Source: Spodoptera frugiperda (Eukaryota; Arthropoda; Insecta; Lepidoptera; Noctuidae). From it: a stretch of 64,000 bases of DNA. Shown in pieces: positions 11,153 through 23,090 of this stretch. The stretch's first letter is position 1, and the number at the start of each line of letters is the position of its first letter. The translations under genes and the position numbers were made by a program. Location of the stretch: the NCBI RefSeq assembly GCF_023101765.2, contig NC_064217.1:2728001-2792000 (forward strand). Reading direction: 5' to 3'. Below the pieces are notes generated by a model. The model worked only from the letters and a program-made list of their open reading frames with translations, was not told the DNA's origin and did not search any database.

Positions 11153-11841
11153 TCCCAAACGCCTCAGGGAGACCGCAGACACGTTGAATTCTTGACGCGG
11201 ACTTAAGAGATTGAAACGTTTTCAATTAACTTTGTGTTATTAACAAACTGTCTCGTTTTGTGACTTGGAATAGTAATTAAAGTTCTCTGGCAGAATGATT
11301 AAATTGTTGATGTCTGATCATAAATATTTCTTCAGCCAATATGGCTTTCTTTACTGAGAAACTAATCATGTACTATGTGTTGACATTAACTGTTAATAAA
11401 ACAAAATAAACGATACATTTTTAAAAGGTAAGCGCTAAGAAGAGATAAAACCAAAGTTCAACGCAATGCGTCCAACCTCTGACCTACAAAACTGTTTTCG
11501 TAGCAGATGATCTGACCTGTATTTAGTAGGACACAAGGAATTATTTGATAGCACAACTGTCACTAAGCCAGATGACAATCGTAGCTCAGGTTCTAAGCAG
11601 ATTAGCTTCCTATCGGCAATCGACGACTTGCCGATTGTTTGGTTGTGATTGCTATGTATGGTGAATATGTAAGCAAGGCAATAGTTACTATTAAATGACT
11701 GACTATTGCACTACTAACAGGTCATAAGGGATAGGTTTTAAATACGTACATGGATTTAATAGTAATATAGCTTTGGTAGACTGTGACGGCACAGCTGTCA
11801 CTTGGGACAGTGACGAAAATGTTTTCCTTACTATGCCAAGA

Positions 11842-12011
11842 ATCCAATCAGCCTGATCTGGAGCTGCGAACTACCTAGCGGGTTTATCGGAGCTCCGGCT
11901 CGAAAAGCAAAAGTAGGAACGGGGTGAATGTTAGTCAGTAAGAGACCGACACTCCCTCTAGCCTCGCCCAAGGCGGCAGAAGACAAGAAGAAGAAAAATG
12001 GGATCCAATCA
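11842..12011 (+). mobile_element. R1-like LINE, short 3' insertion with target duplication
   Basis: The insert (11851-12002) holds only the R1 3' UTR, with CTAGCGGGTTTATCGGAGC, GAAAAGCAAAAGTAGGAACG and the degenerate GCCTCGCCCAAGGC, ending in an A-rich tail. It is flanked by ATCCAATCA at 11842-11850 and 12003-12011, a 9-bp direct repeat. Compared with the copy at 29981 it is 5'-truncated near GCCTGATCYGGAGC. Confidence 0.75.
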
Positions 12012-12426
12012 AGAAAATTCACTGTACCACAAACCACGGATAATTGAAGATACATACATACATGCAAGGTCCAAAATATTAACTACATCATCAACATTTT
12101 ATATTAGAATCGAGTTTAGGTGGTGGTATTTATAAGCAACTAAATCGTTTGCAACCGCAACTAATAGTGGCGCGTCTGCTTCAAACCTCAAACTAAGACA
12201 GAGAAACAGATGTAGTTTCCATTGCTAATGAATATCCAATCTCTTAAGGAAGGTCCCAGAATTCAGATTACGTAGGGTGGAAACATTTGTATACGAAATA
12301 TACCTATATAGTACAGTGAACTGTTGCCTGCAGGATTTTCGAACCGATGTGACCTCAAAATCTTCAAGAAAAGAGCGTAGAATAGTTACTGTTAAAATGC
12401 CCAACAATGCAATCCTCCTCTCAATT

Positions 12427-12775
12427 ATTTTTCTTTTTTGACTTAGGAAAATTCTCCAATGACTTTTCTCAAATGATTCTCCTTGGGCGAGCCGAGAGGA
12501 AGTGAGAGACTCTTACTGACTAAAAATCACCCCGTTTTTATGACTGGTTTTGAGCCGGAGCCCCGGTAACCCGCTAGGCAGTCCCCAGCTCAGGATCGAC
12601 ATTAGGGCCAATGTGGTGGATTGATGGTGCGCAACGAATGCGACGTGAGTCTGGTTTTGGTCGGTTGGCGAGCTAGCCTTAAGTAAGTAGCAAGTAAGTA
12701 GTAGTAAGTAAGTCCAAGCCGGCTTGTACTTACTGCCCCCAATCCCCAATGCCCGGAGTGTCTCTCGACAGCAAC
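12427..12775 (-). mobile_element. R1-like LINE, diverged 3' end
   Basis: The plus strand starts with a T-rich stretch, then CTTGGGCGAGCCGAGAGG, TCTTACTGACTAAAAATCAC, GAGCCGGAGCCCCGGTAACC, GTCTGGTTTTGGTCGG and AATGCCCGGAGTGTCTCTCG. This is the same order as the copy at 29981-30340, covering the 3' UTR and the last codons of ORF2. It is interrupted by a local AAGT expansion. It joins a family X-like tail at about 12776-12830. Confidence 0.7.
12678..12712. repeat. (AAGT)-type short tandem repeat
   Basis: The run AAGTAAGTAGCAAGTAAGTAG, split by GTAG units, lies inside the R1 copy at 12427-12775. It is absent from the corresponding part of the copy at 29981. Confidence 0.7.
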
Positions 12776-12830
12776 TCCTCTGGTGTTGCGGCACTAATCT
12801 AATCGCTTACCATCAGCTGATTCGTCTGCT

Positions 12831-13827
12831 TTTTAATCCCATCTATAACATAGCTGAGCAAATAAAGACCATTATAATTATATTATGTAAATTTGCATAC
12901 TTTATTCATAGCTTACAAATTCTTATCATTTAATAAAACCTGCGGAACAATGAAGTGCTGTAAGGAATTAATGAAGCTACGTACATATGTAAATATTATT
13001 TCACTGTGCAATCAACTACGGTAGCGGTATAAATAATGTATAAATTTCAGGCGAGTAGATAACGTGCGATATTTTACATGAGCTGCTGATTTTTTATACA
13101 AATACCGATGTTCAAATATGTGTTGTATAATCAATTATTTATATTCGATTCAGTAATCGAAACGGGGTGACCTTGTGATACAAAGCTACCAACACAACTC
13201 CAGCTAAAAGTAAACAAAAGAAAAATATATTTACCTAACCAAAATAAAGTATATTCGCGAAAAACATAACAATAAAAAAGCAAAGTTAAATTCATTCACC
13301 CGTCCAAGCAGCATCAAGATAACATTCGAGCTAAACTAATGAACTAGTAGCCCGTACATTATCCTTGGCGCCGTAATTAGCAACAACATTTCCGGGTTAT
13401 AAAGTCTGGGGTTATAAACTAAAAGATTCACGACACGATTAGGCAGTTTCACCGCAAACAGCGCAAGTTTCTGATGCATCGCTTTAAAAGTAAAAGAAAA
13501 GTTCCGTAGACGAGCCCGAAAGAACAAAAGAGAACAAGTTTACTTCGTATTTTGCTGAACAAATGGCGTTGTACTAACATTTTCAAGAGAAACACTGGAA
13601 CACAGTGCTCCTCGTAAAACAATGTTGATGCTGCATTAAAATATCAAAACGGTTATGACGTATGAAGTTTCTCCACATAGTAGGATGCGGTCGGAAGAAT
13701 GCCCGTGGTATGCACCGGTTTGTTTGTTAGAAAAATATATGTTAAAAAGCCATTCCTATTTTAAAATGCTTGGGAAAATTTCGTGTTTCCCGATATAACT
13801 GTAAACTTACTCTGTATATATATTCAA
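12831..13827. other. AT-rich noncoding stretch
   Basis: No gene is called. A minus-strand open frame (13527 to 13336) follows a pyrimidine-rich AG (CTTTTACTTTTAAAG) and ends in TAG. It has no recognisable domain and no partner exon. I leave it as a weak candidate for a terminal exon. Confidence 0.3.
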
Positions 13828-13955
13828 TTTTTTTAGAGAGGTGAATTATTCATCTATTTACTTCTCTCGCCTTGGGCGAGGCAAGAGAGAGTATCAGACA
13901 CTGACTGATTAATAACCACCCCGTTTCTACCTACTCTTGCTTTTTAAGCCAGGTT
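13828..13955 (-). mobile_element. R1-like LINE, 3' UTR fragment
   Basis: After a T-rich start the plus strand reads CTCTCGCCTTGGGCGAGGC, then GAGAGTATCAGACACTGAC and AACCACCCCGTTTCTAC. This is the R1 3' UTR. It is truncated after the TTTTTAAGCC position. Confidence 0.7.
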
Positions 13956-14093
13956 GAATATTCAAATATATAGAAATCAACATAAATAAAATGAATTGTA
14001 AAAAATCGACTAACTATGGATACACGTGCTTTTTATCGATTCTCTTAGAGAATCGGTGTGAAATAAAAACTTACATTTAAAAAGTACTCATAA

Positions 14094-14235
14094 TTCTAAG
14101 AAAGTTGTTTGTTTGAATGTTTGTCCGTCAATCACGCTGAAACTACTGAACGGATATTGATAAAATTGGTATGCAGACAGGGCATGACCTGACTTGGGTG
14201 ATTGGATACTTTTTATCTCACGGACACGCAGGTAA
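14094..14235 (+). mobile_element. Short Helitron, 3'-truncated
   Basis: The segment contains TTTGTCCGTCAATCACGCTG, AAACTACTGAACGGATATTG and GGTATGCAGACAGGGCATGA. It stops at CACGGACACGCAGG, before the hairpin and CTAG. Confidence 0.6.
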
Positions 14236-14427
14236 TATCGTTAGTAATATCATATTTACATTTAAAATTTAAAATAGAAAAGTAATATAACACAATTTAT
14301 TTAAATCTATACATATAATAAAATCGTAGAAAAGTGCTGTCTGTACATTGAAAATAAAAATAAAAAAAATAGCAGGGGTTATTGTTATGTCGATGTCGAA
14401 CCCAAAAATGTAATTAACTTTTTTTTT

Positions 14428-14497
14428 GTCTGTTTGTCTGTTTATCTGTTTGTCTGTTTGTCTGTTTGTCTGTTTGTCTGTTTGTCTGTTCGTCTGT
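14428..14497 (+). repeat. (GTCTGTTT)n array
   Basis: About eight tandem units of GTCTGTTT occur here, with single-base variants (GTTTATCT, GTTCGTCT), inside the Helitron at 14306-16535. Confidence 0.9.
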
Positions 14498-14740
14498 GCG
14501 CGCTAATCTCAGAAACGGCTGATCCGAGTTGGATGCGGTTTTCACGAATATATTGTGGGATGCTTAAATTTACATTTAGTGTTTGTTTCATGTCAATCGG
14601 TTCATAAATAAAAAAGTTATGTCAAATTAAAGAATCACGTCGAACATTCTATGCTTATACCATTAATCTCCGCAACTATTTGACGGATTTGGTTGAAATT
14701 TGGTACAGATATAGTTTAGAACCTTAGAAAGGACATAGAT

Positions 14741-14837
14741 AAAAATAAAATAAAAATAAAATAAAAATAAAAATAAAATAAAAATAAAATAAAAATAAAA
14801 TAAAAATAAAATAAAAATAAAATAAAAATAAAATAAA

Positions 14838-14868
<31 letters not shown>

Positions 14869-14887
14869 TAAAATAAAATAAAATAAA

Positions 14888-14918
<31 letters not shown>

Positions 14919-15213
14919 TAAAATAAAAATAAAATAAAAATAAAATAAAAATAAAATAAAAATAAAATAAAAATAAAATAAAAATAAAATAAAAATAAAA
15001 TAAAAATAAAATAAAAATAAAATAAAAATAAAATAAAATAAAATAAAAATAAAATAAAAATAAAATAAAAATAAAATAAAAATAAAATAAAAATAAAATA
15101 AAAATAAAATAAAAATAAAATAAAAATAAAATAAAAATAAAATAAAAATAAAATAAAAATAAAATAAAAATAAAACAAAAATAAAATAAAAATAAAATAA
15201 AAATAAAAATAAA
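14741..15213 (+). repeat. Long AAAAT/AAAAAT array (about 473 bp)
   Basis: The stretch is made almost only of the units AAAAT and AAAAAT. The commonest alternation gives an 11-bp period (AAAATAAAAAT), broken by runs of one unit type and a single C near 15175. On the minus strand all three frames are open across most of it, giving F/Y/I/L-only translations of 171-174 residues; these are not genes. Confidence 0.95.
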
Positions 15214-15944
15214 TTTATTCCGGACATACAGCGCCATCTATTGTTCAATTCAATTTCGTACTTATAGTACGGAATTGAACAATGTCGGGCTGTTCCTATA
15301 CTCCGTAGATAGATGGCGTTGATCGCGCAATGGTGTAATTACAATTGTTCAGTTCATGTTATTGTTTTAATTCATTGGAAATTTGTTTTTACAAAATAGT
15401 AAAAAGCAATGAAAAATATAACATAATACAACTTTTAGTACAAAGAAAACGCTCTAACGGAGTATAGATAATTCTATGTCGATCGTTACACGACTTCGGT
15501 TCATGTTATTGTTTTAATTCATCGAAAAAAGTTAACAAATAGTAAAAAGGTATGAAAAAAATTATATTAATATAATTAAACTTTTAGTACAAAGAAAAGC
15601 CCGAACGGAGTATAAATAAATAATCCAAGTTGTCTTTATCCTCGTAGATTTTCGCAAATGGTTTTGTTACAATTATTTGGTTGGGTTCAGCGCTTCGGTA
15701 CTATTGTAGAAAATGTGTATTATCAGTCGTATGATTATTTGTCTGTAGTGGTCCTGCTGTTTCGTATATCTAAATTGGTTTACGTTGTATTTGTCAATTA
15801 TAGTTTATTTGTTGGGTTTTCCCTGGTTAAACACGTAGGTTTAGTTTGATATCGATTATTAGTAGTTACTGTAGTTAGTTTTTTTTAATAAAATTGTAAG
15901 TCTAATTTATAAATTAATTAGATTAGATTTAAGTCGTTTCTTTT

Positions 15945-16134
15945 AAATTATTTAGTTTTTTTTTTTTTTTTTGAGGGGGGAAATTCATCCAATGACTTTT
16001 CTCGCCTTGGGCGAGGCGAGAGGGAGTGTCAGACTCTTACTGACTAAAAACCACCCCGTTCCTTCTCCTGCCTTTCGAGCCGGAGCCCCGGTAAACCCGC
16101 TAGGTTGTCCGCAGCTCCGGAAATTATTTAGTTT
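15945..16134 (-). mobile_element. R1-like LINE 3' end nested in the Helitron
   Basis: The insert is 15959-16120. It starts with a T tract (poly(A) on the element strand) and GAGGGGGGAAATTCATCC, then CTCGCCTTGGGCGAGGCGAG, and breaks at GCAGCTCCGG. The 14-bp direct repeats AAATTATTTAGTTT at 15945-15958 and 16121-16134 are its target duplication. It therefore entered an already present Helitron. Confidence 0.85.
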
Positions 16135-16423
16135 AAGCTTGGTTATTATAGCATAAAGGATAGGTTCTAATATAATTTCTTTTTTAATTGTTATAAATTC
16201 GTAATTCGTAGCTTTCTTTAGTTTTAAGTTAGTTTTCATCTTAAGTTCGGAAAGATTATAATATTTCTTTAGTTAAAGTCCGTTTTTAAACTATTTTTTC
16301 AATGCCCTAAGTGAGTATACATCTATTAAAATCAAACGCAGAGCTCATTATGTTGATTTTTGAAGAGTTCCCTGGAATATCTTCCACATCTCATTTTTGA
16401 AAAGATTCCGCGAGATCGGGAAC

Positions 16424-16447
16424 TCATCATCATCATCATCATCATCA
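16424..16447. repeat. (CAT)8 run
   Basis: This is a perfect CAT repeat followed by CAGCC, the usual start of family V in this window (compare 35808 and 49665). It lies within the large Helitron. Confidence 0.9.
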
Positions 16448-16535
16448 GCCTATAGCTATGGGAACTATGTGGTTAAAACCAAAAATTTGCCGGAAGTCAC
16501 TATTCCGCGCGAACGAAGTCGCGGGCAAAAGCTAG

Positions 16536-19500
16536 TAATAAAATATATGTAAATGTATTTGTTGTTCAACGTTCTGCAATATGGACTCCGTTTGGTTCCG
16601 CTCTGCATTTAATCAACGTTGCTACGTCAGTGTGATAGATCAAAACTTCTATCTGACCCAAATGGAAATATCACAAGCGTTTTGTTACGTTTTTGCAAAG
16701 AAATTCACGGAATTGTAGTTGTTTATTTACTTATACTTTACTAGTTATAATTCCTTATCATATGCAACAAAGCATGCGTACTTAGAGATAATTAGATTTT
16801 TGGTAAATAGTATAACGTTTCATTTAAGCTAGAGTCCTTTCTTGAGGAAGACAGAACGTTCCCTTAGTATGAGTTTAAGGACTTCTATTACACAATACTA
16901 GACTTTTATTAGGAAATAATATCGCGCAACTTTACCATATCCATGAAAATTCGGAATTCAAAATCCCAATACCATTCCATAAGACAATGATTTCAAATAA
17001 TTTTGCTCACAAGTCGCACTTATAAAACTAGAACAACGATTAACGTACCTAAATATACAACTGAATGGTGTAAAAAATATTACAACACAATACACAATTA
17101 CAGTACACAACAATAAAAATATCCTTTCATATATTTTCCAACGAATAAAAAATATGTTCACCAACTAAATAATCACCTCTATTAGAAAACATGAACGAGA
17201 CCCACAACTTTATTTATGCAAGATAAAAGAAATAAAAATGTTTACACATTGTGCTCACAAATGCATAGGTTTTAGGGTTCAACGCGCGCTCAGAACGAAC
17301 CTCGCAATCGAATACGAAATAAACGAGCAATGTAACGCGTGTAAATAGAATTGCGTTGTATGAATGCTGTGTCCGTATATTTTTTGTTTTACCAAGTTGT
17401 ATGGAAATGTTTTGCATACGTGTATGTGTGTGACATACACTTTTGTACTGAAATGTTGACTGGTTTTGTTTGACATAGTCGGGAAATAGGAATAGAATTG
17501 TGCTTCGAGGTATAAAATGGCCTTGATACGTATTTTGAGCTTGGCTGCCAAATCTTCAGGTCGGTTTTGAAAATCAATATCTAAACTGGATGTGTTTTTA
17601 AATGTTGTACCTAGTTGTCTAGTAAGGACAAAAGTTTTTAAACTACGCTCGCGTGAGAATGGCAAAGTGCATTGCATAACGGATTACATTTTGCATAACA
17701 GTTTCTTTAAGTATTTTACTTAAAAAGGAATATTTTTTATGAAAACTTTGAATGGAGTAGAAATAAATATACCTTTTGCTTAAGAAGTCAGTAAGTTTGA
17801 TAACAAATACAAAGATTATTGAAATTACTAAAACTTCCCATCTGCCAGTTCCAGTGCCTCATCTTTATATAAGATCTTCTTCGATGCTCGAGGCTACTTT
17901 AAATTTGGACAATTTTACCAAAAAAACTTAACATAATTTCATGAATCACTTAATAAATCACAATGTTTTGAGATTCAAAGTATCGAGTAAATAACAGTAT
18001 TACGTGTGGCGGTCACAATTCTGTGACATCACTTGGGCGACCGATAAGCGGCTTACAGGCTCCATACTTTTCCAGCACATACTTGGATACATGTACTCTC
18101 GTGTTTGATTGTATGTATAACAAAGTACGGTATATCTTTAAATAATAGACCAGATTTGGTATAATATGTAGAACTATAGCAAAATGAATTATGTATAAAA
18201 TTGCGTCATTCTTTATGTATTAAAACTCACATTTTAATTGAAGTGTAGTCATAAATATGCTATATTATCTACTTTTGTAAATTAAATATTTGAATAATCG
18301 TTCGCTCGTATTAAAATATCCAATCAAACATTGGTCAATAAGCTACATGTGTAACTATGACAATTGAACAGACAATATTAATTGGAAACGACTTTAACTT
18401 AGGGCTTCAAAACACTTAAAACATCTTGAAAATTAAGCATCGGTCATTGGTATAAAGCATAACACCAATTTCCGACCAGACATCATTTTTACCACCCTTT
18501 TAAGAAAAAACCTATCGACACACTCAAAACATAAATAACACAATTTTCCAATCGTACATTATCGTTTACGGAACCCGAGTATTGCGTACGGTTCACCCCG
18601 TCCTTTTGGTCACCAGTTATTGCTAGTCATAAATTTGTATTTATGACCCCTAATGCAGGCTTACTAGTCAGTGGCCAGTGCAGTGCATCTATGTCGATGT
18701 TCGATACCATCGTTTTTAAACATATATGTAGGTATATCACGACATTACAGGAATGCTAGTATGATAATGGTCAGGGAAAACAGGTCGTCTGTTTAATGCT
18801 AATTACATTATGTTTATTGCTTGTTGGTATTAACTAATTATCTGTTTTAGTACTGTTTTTATTTTATTTATGAATGTATGATGCTCAGTTATTAGAAGGT
18901 AATTTTTATCGTAATAACGGTCCATATGGATCGTGTAATTGCAAATTGAATTGACCAATAGGTTGGAATAATATAATGAAACAATTATTTTGTCATAATT
19001 AAGTGATGTTGAAATATTATCTAGTTAAATGAACATTTATTTTGTAGGAATCCACGTTCCATAACTATTTCCTATTACTTCAATATTTTTGCTTATTTTT
19101 TATAAGGCACACTATACATAGTAGTACAATATAAAGCATAGTTCCTCTTTATAAATACTGGCACAAAAACAGTCGATGGCAGAAAAGGCGTTGTTCTCAC
19201 TGGAGTGTTTGTGTCGCACGATGTGTGGACTACACTGCTCCGGCTCAACGTTCTTGGAACTAAAATATGGACCCTACTATTTGTGTAATTTTGATAGTGA
19301 AATAAGAATTTAATGAAACTGTAATAAGTTCAAAAATCACATCCACACAGCCATAAGTGGCCATTGCTGACCCAAAGGCTTCATCTCGCACGAAAAAGGT
19401 TGTCTAGTTTTGTTTCATTATTCTGTGCCGTGAATGTGAACAATATGTAAATACCCTTACCAATGTCGTAATAGCTGATTCAGGAATTACAGGTACAATG

Positions 19501-20162
19501 AAAAGAGCGCGGTAGCGCTCTCCCGAAAAACTGTAATATTAAAGCGTTGATATTAAATTTGACTCCAATCGTGAAGATTACAAGAGACAAATACAATTAT
19601 TTTTTATGGAGATGGCTTACATTCCATATTAAATGATCACTATACAGTTTACTAAAAGCTTGTTCTAAACAACAATCAATGAAAACCAATAGTAGTGGTC
19701 CAGAAATTCGAGGCACAGCTAAAATCGCGACTCAATTCAGTGGTGAAACGAATTGCTGCTCCTAAAAACGTAGGAACTCAAAGCATTTCATTTTTCACTA
19801 GAAAAATTGCATTTTATTCACATTGTTTAAACTTCAGAGCTAATGTTTAGTGTATTTTGTAATGTTATTGTGATAGTTAACTAGTACTTGAGTTTTTTTG
19901 AAACAGTATTTTTGATGAATAAACGAACAAAGGTAGGAGTAAATTTTCGACTACAAAAGTTACGAATCTATTTTGTTTATCTTTTGAATTGAGGAAAACA
20001 TACTTATGTCTTGATATTTTCAGTAGGTTCACTAGTACGATACATAAGTCAAAGTTAATAAAAGTATAACCATAAAAAGTCATTGTAATACTACGCTTCT
20101 CTATATCCAATCTGGGAACAAATCGTCCTGATAAGAACAAAATAAATAAGACTTATTAATTA
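16536..20162. other. Long AT-rich stretch without a recognised gene
   Basis: Overlapping open frames at 17214-17677 on the minus strand carry no recognisable motif or splice context and read as chance. A GC-richer patch at 19188-19256 reads open on the minus strand (words include VEPEQCSPHIVRHK). It also resembles the GTGTGGACTGCGCTGC part of family V near 35950, so I do not call it an exon. A family V word (AGCCATAAGTGGCCATTGC) follows at about 19350. Confidence 0.4.
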
Positions 20163-20436
20163 TTAGATTCTGTCAGCGGCTTTGCCTGCGTTTCCGATCT
20201 TCCAGTGGGATAAAATACATACTTGCATACATAACGCCTATCTACCCAAGGAGGTAGGCAGAGACAATGGAGTACCAATTGATACGATTCTTACAGTCAA
20301 AAACACCTATAACTCAAATCAGCTCACACCCTATTTGTGTAAAACGCGTTCAGTACGTTTAGCGTCATTAACTAACAAACTCCAAAACTACAAAAATCCA
20401 AACAAACAAACGTTTAGACTTATAATATAAATGTGA
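20163..20436 (-). mobile_element. Short Helitron with an internal insertion
   Basis: On the minus strand it starts A|TCACATTTATATTATAAGTC at 20436. It ends GCAAAGCCGCTGACAGAAT then CTAA|T at 20163, which fits CTRR. The 274 bp exceed the 176-193 bp of its relatives because about 85 bp of family U (GGAGGTAGGCAGAGACAATG) sit inside at about 20214-20300. Confidence 0.6.
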
Positions 20437-21423
20437 TCAACACAAGTAGAAGCACAAAGAATTTGAACGTACAGTGTGAAATAAAATTAAAAACAATAAA
20501 TGATGGAACATTCTCTTATGATACAGTTTTTGTTGTAATTACACTTCTCGCTGGAAAACATTTCACATTTGTGAAGTAAGAAATGAAAGAAAGTGTAATG
20601 AAATAGCAATTAAAAGAAGTACTGGCAATATATAGTTGCGATGTTGAGAGATATTTGAAATTTCTTCAAAAAATTAAATTGCTGTGATTTATGAAATTGC
20701 ATTATGCTTTGTTTTTAAGAAGCTACTGTATTTATTATAAACATCATAAGATATGTTAAATTAATTAAGTGGTACGTACGACTTTTGTGTTACTGTTTAC
20801 GGTAGCCAACAATTTGCTGCATATGGGCTTTGGTGTAGCTTGAAATCAATCGAGCAATTTTACCGAACTTATTAATAAATAGAAGATCGTAAGAAAACGA
20901 TTAAAATCACTGAGAGATTGTCCAAAGACTTAATGAAAAAAAAAAACAAAATTGTGTCTGACTTTACCACGTCTTTACCCCAATTAAACTTACAATGTTT
21001 AACAAGGCCAAAACCCAGGTGTATATAGAGTGTTCTAATTATAAGTGGCAAATTTTCGATCACCCCTAGGGTACTTAGCAGCCAGAGTAAGCCAAGTTTC
21101 CATCGGGGAACACTCTAATTAAAACTTGGCTTGCAGTTTTGGAGAATTTTAGTTGTTACTTCCGTTACTAAAACTAAATATTATCAAAACTACGTTGCAT
21201 ACTTTTTACCTTTTAGAAAAATATTTTTATGTATACACAAAATATCTATTTGAGATCATTATTGTATTAATCAATCTGCAACTATAAATCCAACATAATT
21301 ATAAATTTGTAAGTTGTATTGTTTTATGACATTGGAAGTATTTTTTAAACGCTACGCCACACGCTCGATACAGTCTTGTATGCTCGTGTGAACATACAAA
21401 GTTCATGTCTGTGTACATAAATA
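20437..21423. other. AT-rich noncoding stretch
   Basis: I see no gene, repeat family or notable structure here. Confidence 0.4.
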
Positions 21424-21540
21424 TGACACTCAAACCCGAAATCATAATTTGTGGATCACACAAAAAATTTGCTCTGTGCGGAAATCGAACCCGCTACACG
21501 TTGCGTTACAGCCGCTTGCGCAGCCACTGTGTTAACCGGG
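21424..21540 (-). repeat. SINE S1
   Basis: The plus strand shows the complement of the S1 tail (AATTTGTGGATCACACAAA), then GGAAATCGAACCCGCTACAC (B box, one change) and the head complement CTTGCGCAGCCACTG. Confidence 0.7.
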
Positions 21541-22136
21541 CAGTCACGTGTCTTTTACAAATCAAACATTAAAACATAATTTAAAACTGTTCTAACCTCA
21601 TCATTGCATTATGCTACCGCATTTCATAACTCACATATTCAGCACACAAACATTATAATAAGTTTTCAGAGACAAATCCTAAACAAACAAACTGAGACTG
21701 AAACGTTTTACTATGTAGATGATTGTAGATCTTCCGCTACAATCTACATTGGAAATCCTGATAAAGCTTTGCGAATCTGAGTTATATTTTGAATTATTTA
21801 TCCCTGAGATAGTGTAAAAATTCTACCCAAGATTCGTCTAGCTCATTGCAGTGAGATTGTTTCTAAAAATGGAAAAGAAATTTATTATTATGGCAACCCA
21901 GTTATTATGTTGGAGAATTGTGAATCAGGTGCTTTCGTCTGTGTATCATCGTGCACTTATTTATTTAAGTAGGTAGATGCGATGTTAGGTTGAAATTATG
22001 AGGCTGCAGTGTGATTTTCCTTATGCAGATTTTCATCAGCTTTTTCTAGTGTTTCCGTGATGTATTTTAGACTGTTGGGGTAGGGGTAAAGGTCCGGTGT
22101 GTAAAACTTTTCTAGAAGGTGAGAAACAGAGAGTTG

Positions 22137-22449
22137 AATTAATTATTATGTTATCGGCTTACTCACGTAAATGTTTGACGAGGAACTCGACTAGTTTCAA
22201 GCCTTGCTAGAGGCTCATATTCATAAGCAGCATTTCGCGACACATGACGCGGCGATTCTCGCGCTGCTACTAGCGACTCGAATTTCGCGTTCGTCGCGCC
22301 CTCTGCGTGGAATCAGGCGCACTTTCCGGCACGCGCGACGATGTTGGCTCGTTAGACTCGGTCGCCGTCGGCTGCTTAGGTGTTGGGTTCGATTCTCGGG
22401 TCGGCGCAAAAACGGTTACGTGAGTAAGCCGATAACATAATAATTAATT
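22137..22449. mobile_element. TIR element (MITE-like) with internal tRNA-like B box
   Basis: Perfect 34-bp inverted repeats at 22137-22170 and 22416-22449 start AATTAATTATTATG and include ATCGGCTTACTCACGTAA. Between them lies a GC-rich core with GACGCGGCGATTCTCGCGC and a tRNA-like segment: TGGCTCGTTAGACTCGGTCG as possible A box and GGGTTCGATTCTCGGGTC as B box at about 22385. Related, decayed copies are at 25331, 33732 and 58655. The right flank TTTAATATGTCTCACGAAAG also recurs beside those copies, so the full element may extend beyond the perfect arms. No transposase frame is present. Confidence 0.72.
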
Positions 22450-22794
22450 TAATATGTCTCACGAAAGTTATAATAAAATCACAGAGAATTGAATTTCTAA
22501 ACCACTCCAAACACCAACCAAATTATGTCATAAACAGAAATGCTACGTGAGGTATATAGAACAGCAATATTATGTTCATAGGATGGAATATATAATACAG
22601 GGCTTACGCCATGATGCTGGTTCGTCTTGGTATTCGATACTCGTGAAAATACAGATGCTTGGTCCCACAAACGCTTGCATATTTGCAAGGCGAATACATT
22701 AGTAAGAGCTTGAACTCAGGAGACACGACACCGTTTACAATTGTTTGTGCAGTGATGTATCAAAATGATCACATTTTAATTCAAGGTCATTAAA

Positions 22795-23090
22795 AAGAAA
22801 CTAAATCATCACGTAAACAAGCAGACGGATCACCTGATGGTAACCAGTCGCCGCCGCTCAAGGTCACCCAAAACACCAGACGCCTTTTGGGGGTTAGAAA
22901 TTGAAGTGTATTTGGGGAATCGGGATTAGGATTAGGAAGATTGGAAAGGAGGTTATGGGGCCTCCGGTAAACTCGCTCACGCAACGAAACACAACACAAG
23001 TGTTGTTTCTAGTCGGTTGTCTGTGAGGCCGTGGTATTACTGCGGTTTAGCTGGCTCATTCAATCGAAGAACAGCTGTCCCAAACTAAAT
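22795..23090 (-). repeat. Dispersed family X, long copy
   Basis: The order matches the 5033 copy: CAGACGGATCACCTGATGG, AACACCAGACGCC, GGGCCTCCGGTAAACTCGC, CTGTGAGGCCGTGGTATTAC, CAGCTGTCCCA. The central part with repeated GGATTAGGA words resembles a short decayed tandem. Confidence 0.68.

Larger units (their letters stand above)
14306..16535 (+). mobile_element. Large nonautonomous Helitron (2,230 bp)
   Basis: The 5' end is A|TCTATACATATAATAAAATC. The 3' end is a hairpin with a 5-bp stem, CGCGA (16508-16512) and TCGCG (16519-16523), 12 nt before a terminal CTAG (16532-16535) followed by T. TC at the start, the subterminal hairpin, CTAG and the A/T flanks together match the Helitron rule. No Rep/helicase coding is present, so movement would need proteins from elsewhere. 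The interior carries a GTCTGTTT array, a 473-bp A/T array, an R1 insertion with its own target duplication, a CAT run, and a foldback at about 15240-15285 (TTGTTCAATTC...GAATTGAACAA). Parts of the interior may be separate older insertions. Confidence 0.72.

Noticed and set aside
14663..15248. Three overlapping minus-strand open frames of 171-174 residues made of F, Y, I and L
   Set aside because: They are translations of the AAAAT/AAAAAT array, which has no stop in these frames by composition.
16424..16447. CAT run as part of a CRISPR-like or satellite array
   Set aside because: It is a plain trinucleotide run at the start of a family V scrap, without spacers.
17214..17677. Overlapping minus-strand frames up to 132 residues
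   Set aside because: Three frames overlap in AT-rich DNA with no motif, no splice sites and no codon bias.
19188..19256. Minus-strand exon reading VEPEQCSPHIVRHKHSS
   Set aside because: Codons look plausible, but no consensus donor follows and the block resembles the GTGTGGACT part of family V near 35950.
22204..22440. 78-residue arginine-rich plus frame and its minus counterpart
   Set aside because: Both lie within the GC-rich core of the TIR element and carry no motif.
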